64,000 nt of DNA from Serpens sp964410065 (GTDB lineage Bacteria; Pseudomonadota; Gammaproteobacteria; Pseudomonadales; Pseudomonadaceae). Below are positions 51,091 to 61,286 of the stretch, piece after piece. Made by a program: the position numbers and the translations under genes. Below the pieces are notes generated by a model that did not search any database, had not been told where the DNA came from, and saw only the letters and a list, made by a program, of their open reading frames with translations. The stretch's first letter is position 1, and every line of letters starts with the position of its first letter. The stretch lies in assembly GCA_964410065.1 (NCBI GenBank), contig CAYPFO010000002.1:1-64000 (forward strand). Reading direction: 5' to 3'.

Positions 51091-52296
51091 ATGTCCGAGT
51101 CGAGTCTGTATCCCTCCTCACGTTCTTCCCGTCATTGGTGGTGGGGAGTGCTGGTGTTTGTGGTCGCCGCCGCGCTGGCCTGGTGGTTGTGGCCAAGCAG
51201 TAGCAAGGCGCCCACAGGTCCGGGCGGTCGCTTTGGTTTCAACGGTCCGGTGCCGGTGCGGGTGGCTGAGGTCAGCCGTGGCGATTTTCCTGTTGAACTC
51301 AAGGCACTGGGCACCGTAACGGCCTACAACACCGCCAATGTGCGGGCTCGCGTCGGGGGTGAACTGGTCAAGGTGTTGTTTGAGGAAGGCCAGAAGGTAG
51401 AGGCTGGTGACCTGCTAGCGGTGATCGACCCACGCCCCTACCAGACTGCGCTGCGCCTCGCCGAAGGGCAGTTGCAACAGACTCGCGCGCAGTTGAAAAA
51501 CGCTGAAATCGATCTTGGTCGCTATCAGGGCCTGTATGCCGAAGACTCCATTGCCAAGCAGACCCTGGATACCCAGCAGGCGCTGGTGGCCCAGTACCAG
51601 GGGCAGCTCAAGGCCAACCAGGCGGCTGTCGAAGAGGCACGCCTGAATCTGCAGTTCACCGAGATACGGGCACCGATTCCGGGGCGTCTCGGCCTGCGCC
51701 AGGTGGATATCGGTAACTTGCTGGCCAGTAACGACAGCACCGTGCTGGTGAGCATTACCCAGACTCAACCCATTGCCGTGAGTTTCACCTTGCCTGAGGG
51801 CGAAGTGCCACAAGTGCTGGAGCAACTGCGCCAAGGCCGCGAACTGCAGGTGGAAGCCTGGGATCGCAACGAGCGCAACCTGCTGACGGAGGGGCAACTG
51901 CACAGTCTGGACAACCAGATCGACACCGCCACCGGCACCCTGCGCCTCAAGGCGCGTTTCGAAAATGCCGATCAGCGCCTGTTCCCCAATCAGTTCGTCA
52001 ATGTCCGCCTACGCGTCAGCACGCAGGAACAGGCGTTGCTGATTCCTTCCGCCGCCTTGCAATTCGGCTCGCGCGGCACCTTCGTGTATGTGGTGGGCGA
52101 GGACGATAAGGTGCAGCTGCGGGATGTCACGGTTGGTCTCAGCAACGGCGAGACCACTCTGGTGGAAAGCGGCGTGCAGCCCGGCGAGCGCCTGGTGCTG
52201 GAAGGCACCGACCGTCTGCGCAACGGCTCGGTAGTGGAAGTAATTCCCGACACACCGGCCCAGGTAACCCGTCTCGCAGCGCCCGCCGACGCATGA
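51091..52296 (+). CDS. muxA: RND efflux membrane fusion protein (MdtA/MuxA)
   Basis: A 401-residue periplasmic adaptor. A membrane anchor (about 15-38) precedes the HlyD/biotinyl-lipoyl halves (GTVTAYNTANVRARVGGELV and FTEIRAPIPGRLGLRQVDIG), a coiled-coil hairpin (about 115-190) and the beta-barrel. It links the inner-membrane pump to an outer-membrane channel. The four genes are ordered muxA-muxB-muxC-opmB with overlaps. ATG 51091 is used; an upstream TTG at 51082 is possible, and no good Shine-Dalgarno is visible for either. In P. aeruginosa MuxABC-OpmB exports aztreonam, novobiocin and macrolides. Confidence 0.93.
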   Translation: MSESSLYPSSRSSRHWWWGVLVFVVAAALAWWLWPSSSKAPTGPGGRFGFNGPVPVRVAEVSRGDFPVELKALGTVTAYNTANVRARVGGELVKVLFEEGQKVEAGDLLAVIDPRPYQTALRLAEGQLQQTRAQLKNAEIDLGRYQGLYAEDSIAKQTLDTQQALVAQYQGQLKANQAAVEEARLNLQFTEIRAPIPGRLGLRQVDIGNLLASNDSTVLVSITQTQPIAVSFTLPEGEVPQVLEQLRQGRELQVEAWDRNERNLLTEGQLHSLDNQIDTATGTLRLKARFENADQRLFPNQFVNVRLRVSTQEQALLIPSAALQFGSRGTFVYVVGEDDKVQLRDVTVGLSNGETTLVESGVQPGERLVLEGTDRLRNGSVVEVIPDTPAQVTRLAAPADA

Positions 52297-55200
52297 ACAT
52301 CTCGCGGACCTTCATTCTTCGTCCGGTCGCCACCACGCTGATCATGGTGGCGATCTTCCTGAGTGGGGTGATCGCTTACCGACTGCTCCCGGTCTCGGCC
52401 TTGCCCGAGGTGGATTACCCGACCATCCGCGTCATGACGCTGTATCCGGGTGCCAGCCCCGAGGTGATGACCAGTGCCGTGACCGCGCCGCTGGAGCGCC
52501 AGTTCGGGCAGATGCCGGGCCTTTCGCAGATGTCCTCGACCAGTTCCGGTGGCGCCTCGGTGATTACCCTGCGTTTTACGCTGGAGGTGAACCTGGACGT
52601 CGCCGAGCAGGAGGTCCAGGCGGCGATCAACGCGGCCAACAATCTGCTACCCAACGATCTGCCGGCGCCGCCGGTGTACAACAAGGTCAACCCGGCGGAT
52701 ACCCCGGTGATGACCCTGGCGATCAGCTCGCCCAGCATGCCGCTGCCCCAGGTCAACGATCTGGTGGACACGCGCATGGCGCAAAAACTGGCGCAGATCA
52801 GCGGCGTCGGCCTGGTCAGCCTGGCCGGCGGACAGCGCCCGGCGGTGCGCATCCGCGTCAATCCCGAGGCGTTGGCCGCCTATGGCCTGAACCTGTCTGA
52901 CGTGCGCGCGCTGATCACCAGTTCCAACGTCAACCAGCCCAAGGGCAACTTCGACGGCCCGACCCGGGTGTCACAGCTGGACGCCAATGACCAGCTGAAA
53001 TCCGTCGAGGAATACCAGCAACTGATCCTCGCTTATCAGAATGGCGCCGCCTTGCGCCTCAAGGATGTGGCGACCATCCACGACGGTGCCGAAAACGAGC
53101 GCCTGGCCGCCTGGGCCAACCAGAACGCCGCGGTGCTGGTGAACATCCAGCGCCAACCCGGCGCCAACGTCATCGAGGTGGTCGATCGGATCCAGGAATT
53201 GCTGCCGCAGATCACCGCCAGCCTGCCGGCCAACCTGGACGTCATGGTGCTCACCGACCGCACGCAGACCATCCGTGCGGCGGTCAAGGACGTGCAATTC
53301 GAGCTGATGCTCGCCGTGGCGCTGGTGGTGCTGGTGACCTTCCTGTTCCTGCGCAAACTGTCAGCCACGGTGATTCCTTCGATTGCCGTGCCACTGTCGC
53401 TGATCGGCACCTTCGGCTTCATGTACCTGGCCGGCTTCTCGATCAACAACCTGACGCTGATGGCGCTGACCGTGGCCGCCGGCTTCGTGGTGGACGACGC
53501 CATCGTTATGCTGGAAAACATCGCCCGTCACCTGGAGGAGGGCGAGACGCCGCTGCAGGCAGCGCTCAAGGGCGCCAAGCAAATCGGGTTTACCTTGATC
53601 TCGCTGACCTTCTCGTTGATCGCCGTGTTGATTCCGCTGCTGTTCATGGCCGACGTGGTCGGTCGGTTGTTCCGCGAATTCGCCATCACCCTGGCGGTGG
53701 CCATCCTGATTTCCCTGGTGGTGTCGCTGACTCTGACGCCGATGATGTGCGCGCTGTTTCTCAAGCATGAGCGCGCGGAAGACCAGAGCCGCTTCTACCG
53801 CGCCAGCGGCGCCTGGATCGACGGACTGATTGCACGGTACGACGTTGGCCTGCAGTGGGTGCTGCGCCACCAGCCGCTGACCCTTCTGATCGCCATTGCC
53901 ACCCTTGGCCTGACTGTGCTGCTGTATGTGATGGTGCCCAAGGGCTTTTTTCCGGTGCAGGACACCGGCGTGATCCAGGGTATTTCCGAGGCGCCGCAGA
54001 GCATTTCCTTCCGCGCCATGAGCGAGCGTCAGCAGCGCCTGTCGGCAATGATCCTCGAAGACCCGGCGGTGGCCAGTCTGTCTTCGTACATCGGCGTCGA
54101 CGGCGACAATGCCACCTTGAACAGCGGCCGCTTGCTGATCAATCTGAAGCCCCATGCCGAGCGCGCAGTCACCGCCAGCCAGGTAATCGACCGCCTGCGC
54201 CCGCGTCTGGCGCAGATTCCGGGCATCGAGTTGTACCTGCAACCGGTGCAGGATCTGACCATCGAAGACCGGGTCAGCCGCACACAGTTCCAGTTCACCC
54301 TGGAATCGCCGGATGACGCACTGCTACAGCAGTGGACGCCCCGCCTGGAGGAGGCGCTGAGTCAGCAGCTGGAGCTGCGCGACGTGGCCAGCGATCTGCA
54401 AAACCGTGGCCTGCAGGTGTACCTCAACATCGATCGCGACGCCGCTGCCCGCCTTGGGGTAAGTGTCACCGACATCGACAACGCGCTCTATGACGCCTTC
54501 GGCCAGCGGCAGATCTCGACCATCTATACCCAGGCCAGCCAATATCGCGTTGTGCTGGAAACCCAGGCCGCCGATCGCCTCGGCCCGGCGGCGCTGCGTC
54601 AGGTGCATGTGGCCACCGCTGGTGGCGGACAGGTGCCGCTGTCGTCTCTGGCGACCATAGAGGAGCGCGCCACGCCGTTGCTGGTCAACCACATCGGCCA
54701 GTTTCCGGCAGTGACCCTGTCCTTCAACCTGGCGCCAGGCGTATCGCTGGGCGAGGCGGTGGAAGTCATTGAGCGCATCGAGCAGGAGATTGGCCTGCCC
54801 GGCGGCATCGTCAGCCAGTTCCAGGGGGCGGCGGAAGCGTTTCGCGCTTCGCTATCGAGTACCTTGCTGCTGATCCTCGCCGCGGTGGCGACCATGTACA
54901 TCGTGCTGGGCGTGCTCTACGAGAGCTATATCCACCCGATCACCATTCTGTCCACGCTGCCTTCCGCGGCGGTGGGCGCCTTGCTGGCCTTGCTTCTATC
55001 GGGCAACGACCTGAGCCTGATTGCCATCATCGGTATCATCCTACTGATCGGGATCGTCAAGAAGAACGCGATCATGATGATCGACTTCGCCCTGGACGCC
55101 GAACGCCACCAGGGCATGGAGCCACAGGCGGCCATTCATCAGGCTGCATTGCTGCGCTTCCGGCCGATCCTGATGACCACGCTGGCTGCGTTGTTCGGGG

Positions 55201-55388
55201 CCGTTCCGCTGATGCTGGCCTCCGGTTCCGGTGCCGAATTGCGTCAGCCGCTGGGTCTGGTGCTGGTCGGCGGCCTGCTGCTTAGCCAGGTGCTGACCTT
55301 GTTCACCACGCCGGTGATTTACCTGTACTTCGATCGCCTGAGCCGCCGTTTCACCGGGCGCAGCGCGGCAGGGGTGCCCGCGGTATGA
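52293..55388 (+). CDS. muxB: RND efflux transporter subunit MdtB/MuxB
   Basis: A 1031-residue HAE1-type RND pump with twelve membrane helices and two large periplasmic loops. The proton-relay acids Asp401-Asp402 lie in GFVVDDAIVMLENIAR. It starts inside the muxA stop (ATGA overlap). Together with MuxC it forms the unusual heterotrimeric pump known from MdtBC. The N-terminus MNISRTFILRPVATTLIM is typical of this subunit. The stop is followed by a repeat-rich 106-bp spacer before muxC. Confidence 0.95.
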   Translation: MNISRTFILRPVATTLIMVAIFLSGVIAYRLLPVSALPEVDYPTIRVMTLYPGASPEVMTSAVTAPLERQFGQMPGLSQMSSTSSGGASVITLRFTLEVNLDVAEQEVQAAINAANNLLPNDLPAPPVYNKVNPADTPVMTLAISSPSMPLPQVNDLVDTRMAQKLAQISGVGLVSLAGGQRPAVRIRVNPEALAAYGLNLSDVRALITSSNVNQPKGNFDGPTRVSQLDANDQLKSVEEYQQLILAYQNGAALRLKDVATIHDGAENERLAAWANQNAAVLVNIQRQPGANVIEVVDRIQELLPQITASLPANLDVMVLTDRTQTIRAAVKDVQFELMLAVALVVLVTFLFLRKLSATVIPSIAVPLSLIGTFGFMYLAGFSINNLTLMALTVAAGFVVDDAIVMLENIARHLEEGETPLQAALKGAKQIGFTLISLTFSLIAVLIPLLFMADVVGRLFREFAITLAVAILISLVVSLTLTPMMCALFLKHERAEDQSRFYRASGAWIDGLIARYDVGLQWVLRHQPLTLLIAIATLGLTVLLYVMVPKGFFPVQDTGVIQGISEAPQSISFRAMSERQQRLSAMILEDPAVASLSSYIGVDGDNATLNSGRLLINLKPHAERAVTASQVIDRLRPRLAQIPGIELYLQPVQDLTIEDRVSRTQFQFTLESPDDALLQQWTPRLEEALSQQLELRDVASDLQNRGLQVYLNIDRDAAARLGVSVTDIDNALYDAFGQRQISTIYTQASQYRVVLETQAADRLGPAALRQVHVATAGGGQVPLSSLATIEERATPLLVNHIGQFPAVTLSFNLAPGVSLGEAVEVIERIEQEIGLPGGIVSQFQGAAEAFRASLSSTLLLILAAVATMYIVLGVLYESYIHPITILSTLPSAAVGALLALLLSGNDLSLIAIIGIILLIGIVKKNAIMMIDFALDAERHQGMEPQAAIHQAALLRFRPILMTTLAALFGAVPLMLASGSGAELRQPLGLVLVGGLLLSQVLTLFTTPVIYLYFDRLSRRFTGRSAAGVPAV

Positions 55389-55487
55389 GCTGCAAGCATC
55401 AAGCTCTAAGCGGCAAGCGTGACGCTGTGCACGCCGCGCCTTGGCGTACCGTTTCCGCTTGCCGCTTGAAACTTGCCGCTTGTGGCT
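55389..55487. repeat. Imperfect inverted repeat in the muxB-muxC gap
   Basis: The left arm (55389-55419, CAAGCTCTAAGCGGCAAGCG) is largely complementary to the right arm (55456-55487, CCGCTTGCCGCTTGAAACTT). They are separated by about 36 bp and belong to the same CAAGC/GCTTG family as those in the liu operon. The element reaches to within 8 bp of the muxC ATG. Confidence 0.8.
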
Positions 55488-55494
55488 CGCTCCT

Positions 55495-58400
55495 ATGAAC
55501 CTGTCCGCGCCCTTTATCGTCCGTCCGGTTGCCACGCTGTTGCTCAGTGTGGCGATTCTGTTGGTCGGTGCGTTGAGTTTCGGCTTGTTGCCGGTCTCGC
55601 CGCTGCCGCAGATGGATTTTCCGGCGATCACTGTGCAGGCCAACCTGCCCGGCGCCAGTCCGCAGATCATGGCCGCCACCGTGGCCACGCCGCTGGAACG
55701 CTCGCTGGGCGGCATCGCCGGGATCAGCGAGATGACCAGCCGCAGCAGCCAGGGCAACACGCGGATCACTATCCTCTTCGATCTGGACCGTGACATCGAC
55801 GCCGCCGCCCGCGAGGTGCAGGCAGCCATCAACGCGTCGCGCAACCTGCTGCCCAGCGGCATGCGCAGCATGCCCACCTACCGCAAGATCAACCCGTCCC
55901 AGGCGCCGATCATGGTGCTGTCGGTGACCTCCAATGTGCTCGGCAAGGGCGAGCTTTACGATGTCGCGTCGTCGATCATCGGTCAGAAATTGTCCCAGGT
56001 GGCCGGGGTGGGCGAGGTGCAGGTGGGCGGCAGTTCGCTGCCGGCGGTGCGCGTCGAATTGCAGCCACGCCTGCTTGACCAGTACGGCGTGGCCCTGGAC
56101 GAAGTGCGCCAGACCATCAGCGCCGCCAATGCCCAGCGGCCCAAGGGCGCGGTGTCAGACGATAACCGCCACTGGCAGATTCAGGCCAACGATCAGCTCG
56201 ACAAGGCTGCCGACTACCGCTCGCTGGTGATCCGTTACCAGGACGGCGCCGCCCTGCGACTGGGCGATGTGGCCCGGGTCAGCGATGGCGTGGAGGATCG
56301 CTACAACAGCGGTTTCTACAATGACAAGGAAGCGGTACTGGTGGTGGTCAACCGCCAGGCCGGCGCCAACATTCTGGAAACCATCGGCGCAATCAATGGG
56401 TTGCTGCCGGCGTTGCGCGAAGTGATACCCGCCAGCGTGGAGCTGGAAGTGGCCATGGAGCGCTCCTCGGTGATTCGCGCCACCCTGCAGGAGGCCGAGC
56501 GCACGTTGCTGATTGCTGTGGCGCTGGTGATTCTGGTGGTGTTCGCCTTTCTGGGTCGTTGGCGGGCGGCGCTGATTCCGGCGCTGGCGGTACCGGTGTC
56601 GCTGGTGGGCAGTTTCGCGGCCATGTACCTGCTGGATTTCTCGCTGAACAACCTGTCGCTGATGGCACTGATCGTCGCCACCGGCCTGGTGGTGGACGAT
56701 GCCATCGTGGTGCTGGAGAACATTTCCCGGCATATCGAAAACGGCGAAAAGCCGCTGACGGCAGCGCTCAAGGGAGCGCAGGAGGTAGGTTTCACCCTGC
56801 TGGCGATGAACGCTTCGCTGGTGGCGGTGTTCCTGTCCATCCTCTTTATGGGCGGCATCGTCGAGCGCCTGTTTCGCGAGTTTTCGATTACCCTGGCCGT
56901 GGCCATCCTGATCTCCCTTCTGGTCTCGCTGAGCCTCACGCCGATGCTCTGTGCGCGCTGGTTGAAACCGAGCAAAGCCAGTGAATCCTCGGCCTTGGCG
57001 CGTTTTGGCCAGCGTGTGCAGGCACGGGTGCTGCGGGGCTACGCGCGCAGCCTGGACTGGGCGCTGGCCCATGCCCGACTGATGCTGGTCGGCCTACTGG
57101 CGACCATCGCGCTGAACGTCTACCTGTATGTTGACGTGCCGAAAACCTTCCTGCCGCAACAGGACACGGGCCAACTGGTCGGTTTTATCCGCGGCGACGA
57201 CGGCCTGTCGTTCCAGGTCATGCAGCCGAAGATGGAGCGTTACCGTCAGGCGCTGCTGACCGATCCGGCGGTGGAAAGCGTTGCCGGTTTCATCGGCGGC
57301 AGTGGCGGTATCAACAACGCGTTCATGATCGTGCGCCTCAAGCCCATTGCCGAGCGGCGCATCGGCGCCCAGCAGGTGGTTGACCGGTTGCGCAAAGATC
57401 TTCCAAAGATCCCCGGCGGGCGTATTTTCCTGATGGTGGACCAGGATCTGCAATTCGGCGGCGGGCAGGGTCGTGCCACCGAAAACGAATACACCCTGCT
57501 GGCCGGGGATCTGCAGGATCTGCGTACCTGGCTGCCCAAAGTGCGCGACGCGCTACGGGCGTTGCCGCAGCTCACCGATATCGACGCCAGTGAAGGCGAG
57601 GGCGCCCAGCAGATCAGTCTGGTCATCGACCGAGAGATCGCCAAACGCCTTGGCGTGGACATGGCGATGATCACCGGAGTGCTCAACAACGCCTTCAGCC
57701 AGAGGCAGATTTCCACCATCTACGACACCCTCAACCAGTACAGCGTGGTGATGGAGATCGACCCGCGCTACGCCCAGTACCCCGAGGCGCTGGATCAGAT
57801 CCAGCTGATCACTGCCGAGGGCGGGCGGGTGCCTCTGTCTCTGCTGGCTCGCTGGGAGCGCAGTTTGGAAGAGGACCGGGTGCACCACCGCGGGCAGTTT
57901 GCCGCGGAAAATATCGGCTATTCCATCGCGCCGGGCTACAGCGCCGATGAAGCCAACCTGGCGATCGAGCAAGCGGTGGCGCGGGTTGGTCTGCCTACCG
58001 AGGTGCAAGGCCTGTTGGGCGGCACGGCGGGTGCCATGCAGCAAACCCAGCAGACTCAGCCGTTGATGATCCTTGGCGCGCTGTTGGTGGTGTATATCGT
58101 GCTCGGCGTGCTTTACGAGAGCTATATTCATCCGCTGACCATCCTCTCCACGCTGCCCTCGGCCGGAGTCGGCGCCTTGCTGGCCATTCAGCTGACCGGC
58201 GGGCAGTTCAGCCTCATTTCGCTGCTCGGGCTGTTCCTGCTGATTGGCGTGGTCAAGAAGAACGCCATTCTGATGATCGACCTGGCGCTGCAATTGGAGC
58301 GCACTGAAGGTCTGAGTCCGGAAGACTCGATCCGCCGCGCTTGCCTGCAGCGTTTCCGGCCCATTCTGATGACCACGTTGGCCGCAATACTCGGCGCCTT

Positions 58401-58599
58401 GCCGCTGCTGCTGGGCACGGCCGAAGGCGCGGAAATGCGCCAGCCGCTGGGCTTGGCCATTGTTGGCGGCCTGCTGCTCAGCCAGGTGCTGACCCTGTAC
58501 AGCACGCCCGTGGTCTACCTGTTCTTCGATCGCCTGCGTCATCGTTTCAACCGCCGGCGCGGTGTGCGCAGTGATTCGGCGCTGGACCGGCCGCTATGA
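55495..58599 (+). CDS. muxC: RND efflux transporter subunit MdtC/MuxC
   Basis: A 1034-residue RND pump subunit, the partner of MuxB. Acidic relay residues Asp401-Asp402 are in GLVVDDAIVVLENISR, and the end motif GIVGGLLLSQ-type block reads LAIVGGLLLSQVLTLYSTP. I chose ATG 55495 (MNLSAPFIVRPVATLLL). The frame is open upstream into the gap repeat, and the bases just before the ATG contain no clear Shine-Dalgarno. The following gene overlaps its stop by 4 bp. Confidence 0.95.
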   Translation: MNLSAPFIVRPVATLLLSVAILLVGALSFGLLPVSPLPQMDFPAITVQANLPGASPQIMAATVATPLERSLGGIAGISEMTSRSSQGNTRITILFDLDRDIDAAAREVQAAINASRNLLPSGMRSMPTYRKINPSQAPIMVLSVTSNVLGKGELYDVASSIIGQKLSQVAGVGEVQVGGSSLPAVRVELQPRLLDQYGVALDEVRQTISAANAQRPKGAVSDDNRHWQIQANDQLDKAADYRSLVIRYQDGAALRLGDVARVSDGVEDRYNSGFYNDKEAVLVVVNRQAGANILETIGAINGLLPALREVIPASVELEVAMERSSVIRATLQEAERTLLIAVALVILVVFAFLGRWRAALIPALAVPVSLVGSFAAMYLLDFSLNNLSLMALIVATGLVVDDAIVVLENISRHIENGEKPLTAALKGAQEVGFTLLAMNASLVAVFLSILFMGGIVERLFREFSITLAVAILISLLVSLSLTPMLCARWLKPSKASESSALARFGQRVQARVLRGYARSLDWALAHARLMLVGLLATIALNVYLYVDVPKTFLPQQDTGQLVGFIRGDDGLSFQVMQPKMERYRQALLTDPAVESVAGFIGGSGGINNAFMIVRLKPIAERRIGAQQVVDRLRKDLPKIPGGRIFLMVDQDLQFGGGQGRATENEYTLLAGDLQDLRTWLPKVRDALRALPQLTDIDASEGEGAQQISLVIDREIAKRLGVDMAMITGVLNNAFSQRQISTIYDTLNQYSVVMEIDPRYAQYPEALDQIQLITAEGGRVPLSLLARWERSLEEDRVHHRGQFAAENIGYSIAPGYSADEANLAIEQAVARVGLPTEVQGLLGGTAGAMQQTQQTQPLMILGALLVVYIVLGVLYESYIHPLTILSTLPSAGVGALLAIQLTGGQFSLISLLGLFLLIGVVKKNAILMIDLALQLERTEGLSPEDSIRRACLQRFRPILMTTLAAILGALPLLLGTAEGAEMRQPLGLAIVGGLLLSQVLTLYSTPVVYLFFDRLRHRFNRRRGVRSDSALDRPL

Positions 58600-60074
58600 A
58601 GATTTTCACTCGCCGAACCCACACAACTGAATCGGGTGTTATGAACGCGTTTGCTCTGAGTCCCTTGTTTGTCGTCGTTGCCCTGCTGGCAGGCTGTGCC
58701 ATCGGCCCGGATTACCAACGCCCTGAGTTGGACACGCCCGCGCAGTTCCGCCAGGTCGAGGGCTGGAAGCCCGCCGCGCCCAGCGACGCCCTGGAGCGCG
58801 GTGCCTGGTGGGAGCTCTACGGCGATCCCCAGCTCAACGCGTTGGTGTCGCAGCTGAATGTGTCCAACCAGAACCTGGCCGCGGCTGAAGCCCAGTACCG
58901 TCAGGCGCGGGCGTTGGTGCGCGGTGCGCGGGCGGCGTTCTTTCCCATCCTGTCCGCCGGGGTTGGCGTGAGCCGCGCGTCTTCGGGTAGCCGCAGCACG
59001 CAGCTTAGCGATACGCAGCTCAGGGCGGGTCCCGGGGAGGTTTTCGATGCCAACCTCGGGCTGAGCTGGGAACTGGATGTCTGGGGTCGCCTGCGCCGAG
59101 GGCTCGAAGCCAGCCGCGCCAGCGCCGAAGCCAGCCAGGCGGACCTGGCGGCGGCACAGCTCAGCCTGCAGGCGGAACTGGTGCAGAATTACCTGCAACT
59201 GCGGGTGCTCGACGAGCAGAAGCGCCTGCTCGACGCCACCGTCGCCGCCTATCAGCGCTCGCTGCGCCTGACCGAAAACCAGTACCGTGCGGGTATTGTG
59301 CCGAAATCTGACGTTACCCAGGCGCTGACCCAGCTGAAAAGCACCCAGGCTCAAGCCGTTGATCTGGACGGGCAGCGCGCCCAGCTCGAGCACGCCATGG
59401 CCGTGCTTACCGGTGCGCCGCCTGCCGGTTTTGCCATCGCCCCGAGCGAGCAGATTCCACCGTTGCCGGTGATTCCGCCGGCGCTGCCTTCTCACTTGCT
59501 GGAGCGGCGTCCTGACATTGCTTCCGCCGAGCGCAGCGTGATCGCCGCCAATGCGCAGATTGGCGTGGCGAAAAGCGCCTGGTTTCCGGACCTGAGCCTG
59601 TCGGCCAGCGGTGGCTATCGCAGCAGCAGTTTCGCTGATTGGATCAGCCTGCCAAATCGCTATTGGTCGCTGGGCCCGGCGCTGGCGGCCCAGCTATTCG
59701 ATGGCGGCGCCCGGCGTTCGGAGCTGGAGCGCAGCGAGGCGGCCTGGGATCAGACCGTGGCGCAATACCGGCAAACCGTGCTGGATGCGTTCCGTGAAGT
59801 AGAAGATGCGCTGGTGCAGTTGCGCGTACTGGAAACTGAGCAAGCGTTGCAACAGCAAGCGATGGAGGCTGCCCGTGAATCCCTGCGTCTGATTGAGAAC
59901 CAGTACCGCGCCGGTACGGTGGATTTCAACAGCGTGGTCAATGTCCAGGCCAGCGCACTCAACAATGAGCGCAACAACCTGACACTTTTGGGAAGTCGGC
60001 TCAGCGCCAGCGTGCGATTGATTGCCGCGCTGGGAGGCGGTTGGGAGAGTCGCAACATGGCGCAGGAGGAGTAG
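58596..60074 (+). CDS. opmB: RND outer-membrane efflux lipoprotein (OpmB, NodT family)
   Basis: A 492-residue TolC-like channel with the family N-terminal lipobox LLAGC and two repeats of the alpha-barrel (LRLTENQYRAGIVPKSDV and LRLIENQYRAGTVDFNSV). It completes the tripartite MuxABC pump. The ATG at 58596 overlaps the muxC stop, giving coupling; an internal ATG at 58641 (MNAFALSPLF) would give a more compact lipoprotein signal and may be the true start. No regulator gene lies in the operon. Confidence 0.93.
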   Translation: MKIFTRRTHTTESGVMNAFALSPLFVVVALLAGCAIGPDYQRPELDTPAQFRQVEGWKPAAPSDALERGAWWELYGDPQLNALVSQLNVSNQNLAAAEAQYRQARALVRGARAAFFPILSAGVGVSRASSGSRSTQLSDTQLRAGPGEVFDANLGLSWELDVWGRLRRGLEASRASAEASQADLAAAQLSLQAELVQNYLQLRVLDEQKRLLDATVAAYQRSLRLTENQYRAGIVPKSDVTQALTQLKSTQAQAVDLDGQRAQLEHAMAVLTGAPPAGFAIAPSEQIPPLPVIPPALPSHLLERRPDIASAERSVIAANAQIGVAKSAWFPDLSLSASGGYRSSSFADWISLPNRYWSLGPALAAQLFDGGARRSELERSEAAWDQTVAQYRQTVLDAFREVEDALVQLRVLETEQALQQQAMEAARESLRLIENQYRAGTVDFNSVVNVQASALNNERNNLTLLGSRLSASVRLIAALGGGWESRNMAQEE

Positions 60075-60157
60075 CTTCGCGCCGCCCGTGGGTTGCGGAT
60101 GAACCGTTGGGGGAATTGCTCAGCCTTCAGCCTGGCGTCCATGCCAGGCGAAATGCC

Positions 60158-61153
60158 TTAGTCCGGCTTGCGATTCGCCGCCCGTGCGGCTTTGATGATG
60201 TCCGTGCCGATCTGGGTCTCGAACTGACGCCAGACGGGCTCCATTGCCCCGCGCCAGGCTTGCCGTTCGGCATTGCTGAGTTGCAGCACCTGGCTGTGGC
60301 CGGACTGCTGGATCTGCTGACGGTAACCGATGTTGAGTTTGGCGGCCTGCTGGTTTACCGCGTAGGTCACCTCATCAATGATCCCTTCCAGTTCAACGCG
60401 GATGTGATGGGGAATCGAATACCAGAAGCGGGAGTTGCTCACTAGCATGTAATCCAGCACGCCATGATTGGTTTCAATGATGTAGGGCTGCACTTCATGG
60501 AATTTCTGGCTGTAGATGTTCGACCAGGGATTTTCCGCCCCTTGTACCTGACCGCTCTTGAGGGCCGTATACACGCCGGAAAACGGCAGTTTGGAGGTCT
60601 TCGCGCCGAGCTGCTGAAATTGTGCTTCCAACACGGCGGAATGTTGAATGCGAAAGTTCAGGTCTCTTGCGTCCTCGGGCGTGCGCAACGCACGGGTTGC
60701 CGAGAGCTGCTTCATGCCGTTGTGCCAATAAGCCAGCCCGACAATATTGTGGGCGTTCATTGATTGCAGTAACTGACGTCCTTTGGCACGTCGTTGAAAA
60801 CGGTCGACTGCCGCAAGGTCATCGAATAGAAACGGCAAGTCAAACACCTGCAATTGCGGTGTATAAGCCTCAAATTTGGCCAGCGAAGGGGCAAGCAGCT
60901 GCACTTTGTTCTCGCGCAACGCCTCCATTTCATCCGCATCGCCGTAGAGGCTCGAATTGGCGTACACCTCAACGCGCACTTGATCGCCGAGGCGCTGTTC
61001 AACCAGCTCCTTGAACAGTCTCGCGCCTTGTCCCTTGGGCGTGCTATCGGTCACCACATGGGCGAACTTGATGGTGATGGGCTCGGCTAGCGCAGCGGCG
61101 CTGACCAGCACTGCAGCCAGACAAAGACTTATGGAAAGGCCAGTTTTATTCAT
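60158..61153 (-). CDS. TRAP transporter solute-binding protein (DctP family)
   Basis: A 331-residue periplasmic binding protein with signal peptide (cleavage after ALA at about 23). Family features are TIKFAHVVTDSTPKGQGARL, ENKVQLLAPSLAKFE and the carboxylate-binding Arg168 (DLNFRIQHSA) with Asn208 (GAENPWSN). Members bind C4-dicarboxylates or related acids. I chose ATG 61153, with AAGGGAAC upstream. No DctQ or DctM membrane genes are adjacent, so it is an orphan and must use a distant transporter or act as a sensor. Confidence 0.92.
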   Translation of the reverse strand: MNKTGLSISLCLAAVLVSAAALAEPITIKFAHVVTDSTPKGQGARLFKELVEQRLGDQVRVEVYANSSLYGDADEMEALRENKVQLLAPSLAKFEAYTPQLQVFDLPFLFDDLAAVDRFQRRAKGRQLLQSMNAHNIVGLAYWHNGMKQLSATRALRTPEDARDLNFRIQHSAVLEAQFQQLGAKTSKLPFSGVYTALKSGQVQGAENPWSNIYSQKFHEVQPYIIETNHGVLDYMLVSNSRFWYSIPHHIRVELEGIIDEVTYAVNQQAAKLNIGYRQQIQQSGHSQVLQLSNAERQAWRGAMEPVWRQFETQIGTDIIKAARAANRKPD

Positions 61154-61286
61154 GAGTTCCCTTTTCTTGTAGGTAGAGCCTTTAGCACAGACGTACCTGC
61201 AATCTGCTAGCAAACCTCATGCCGAACGGTGCTTCGCAAAGGGACTCGCCTGTCTTTCGACTGCTACGCCTACACAGAAGCACATC

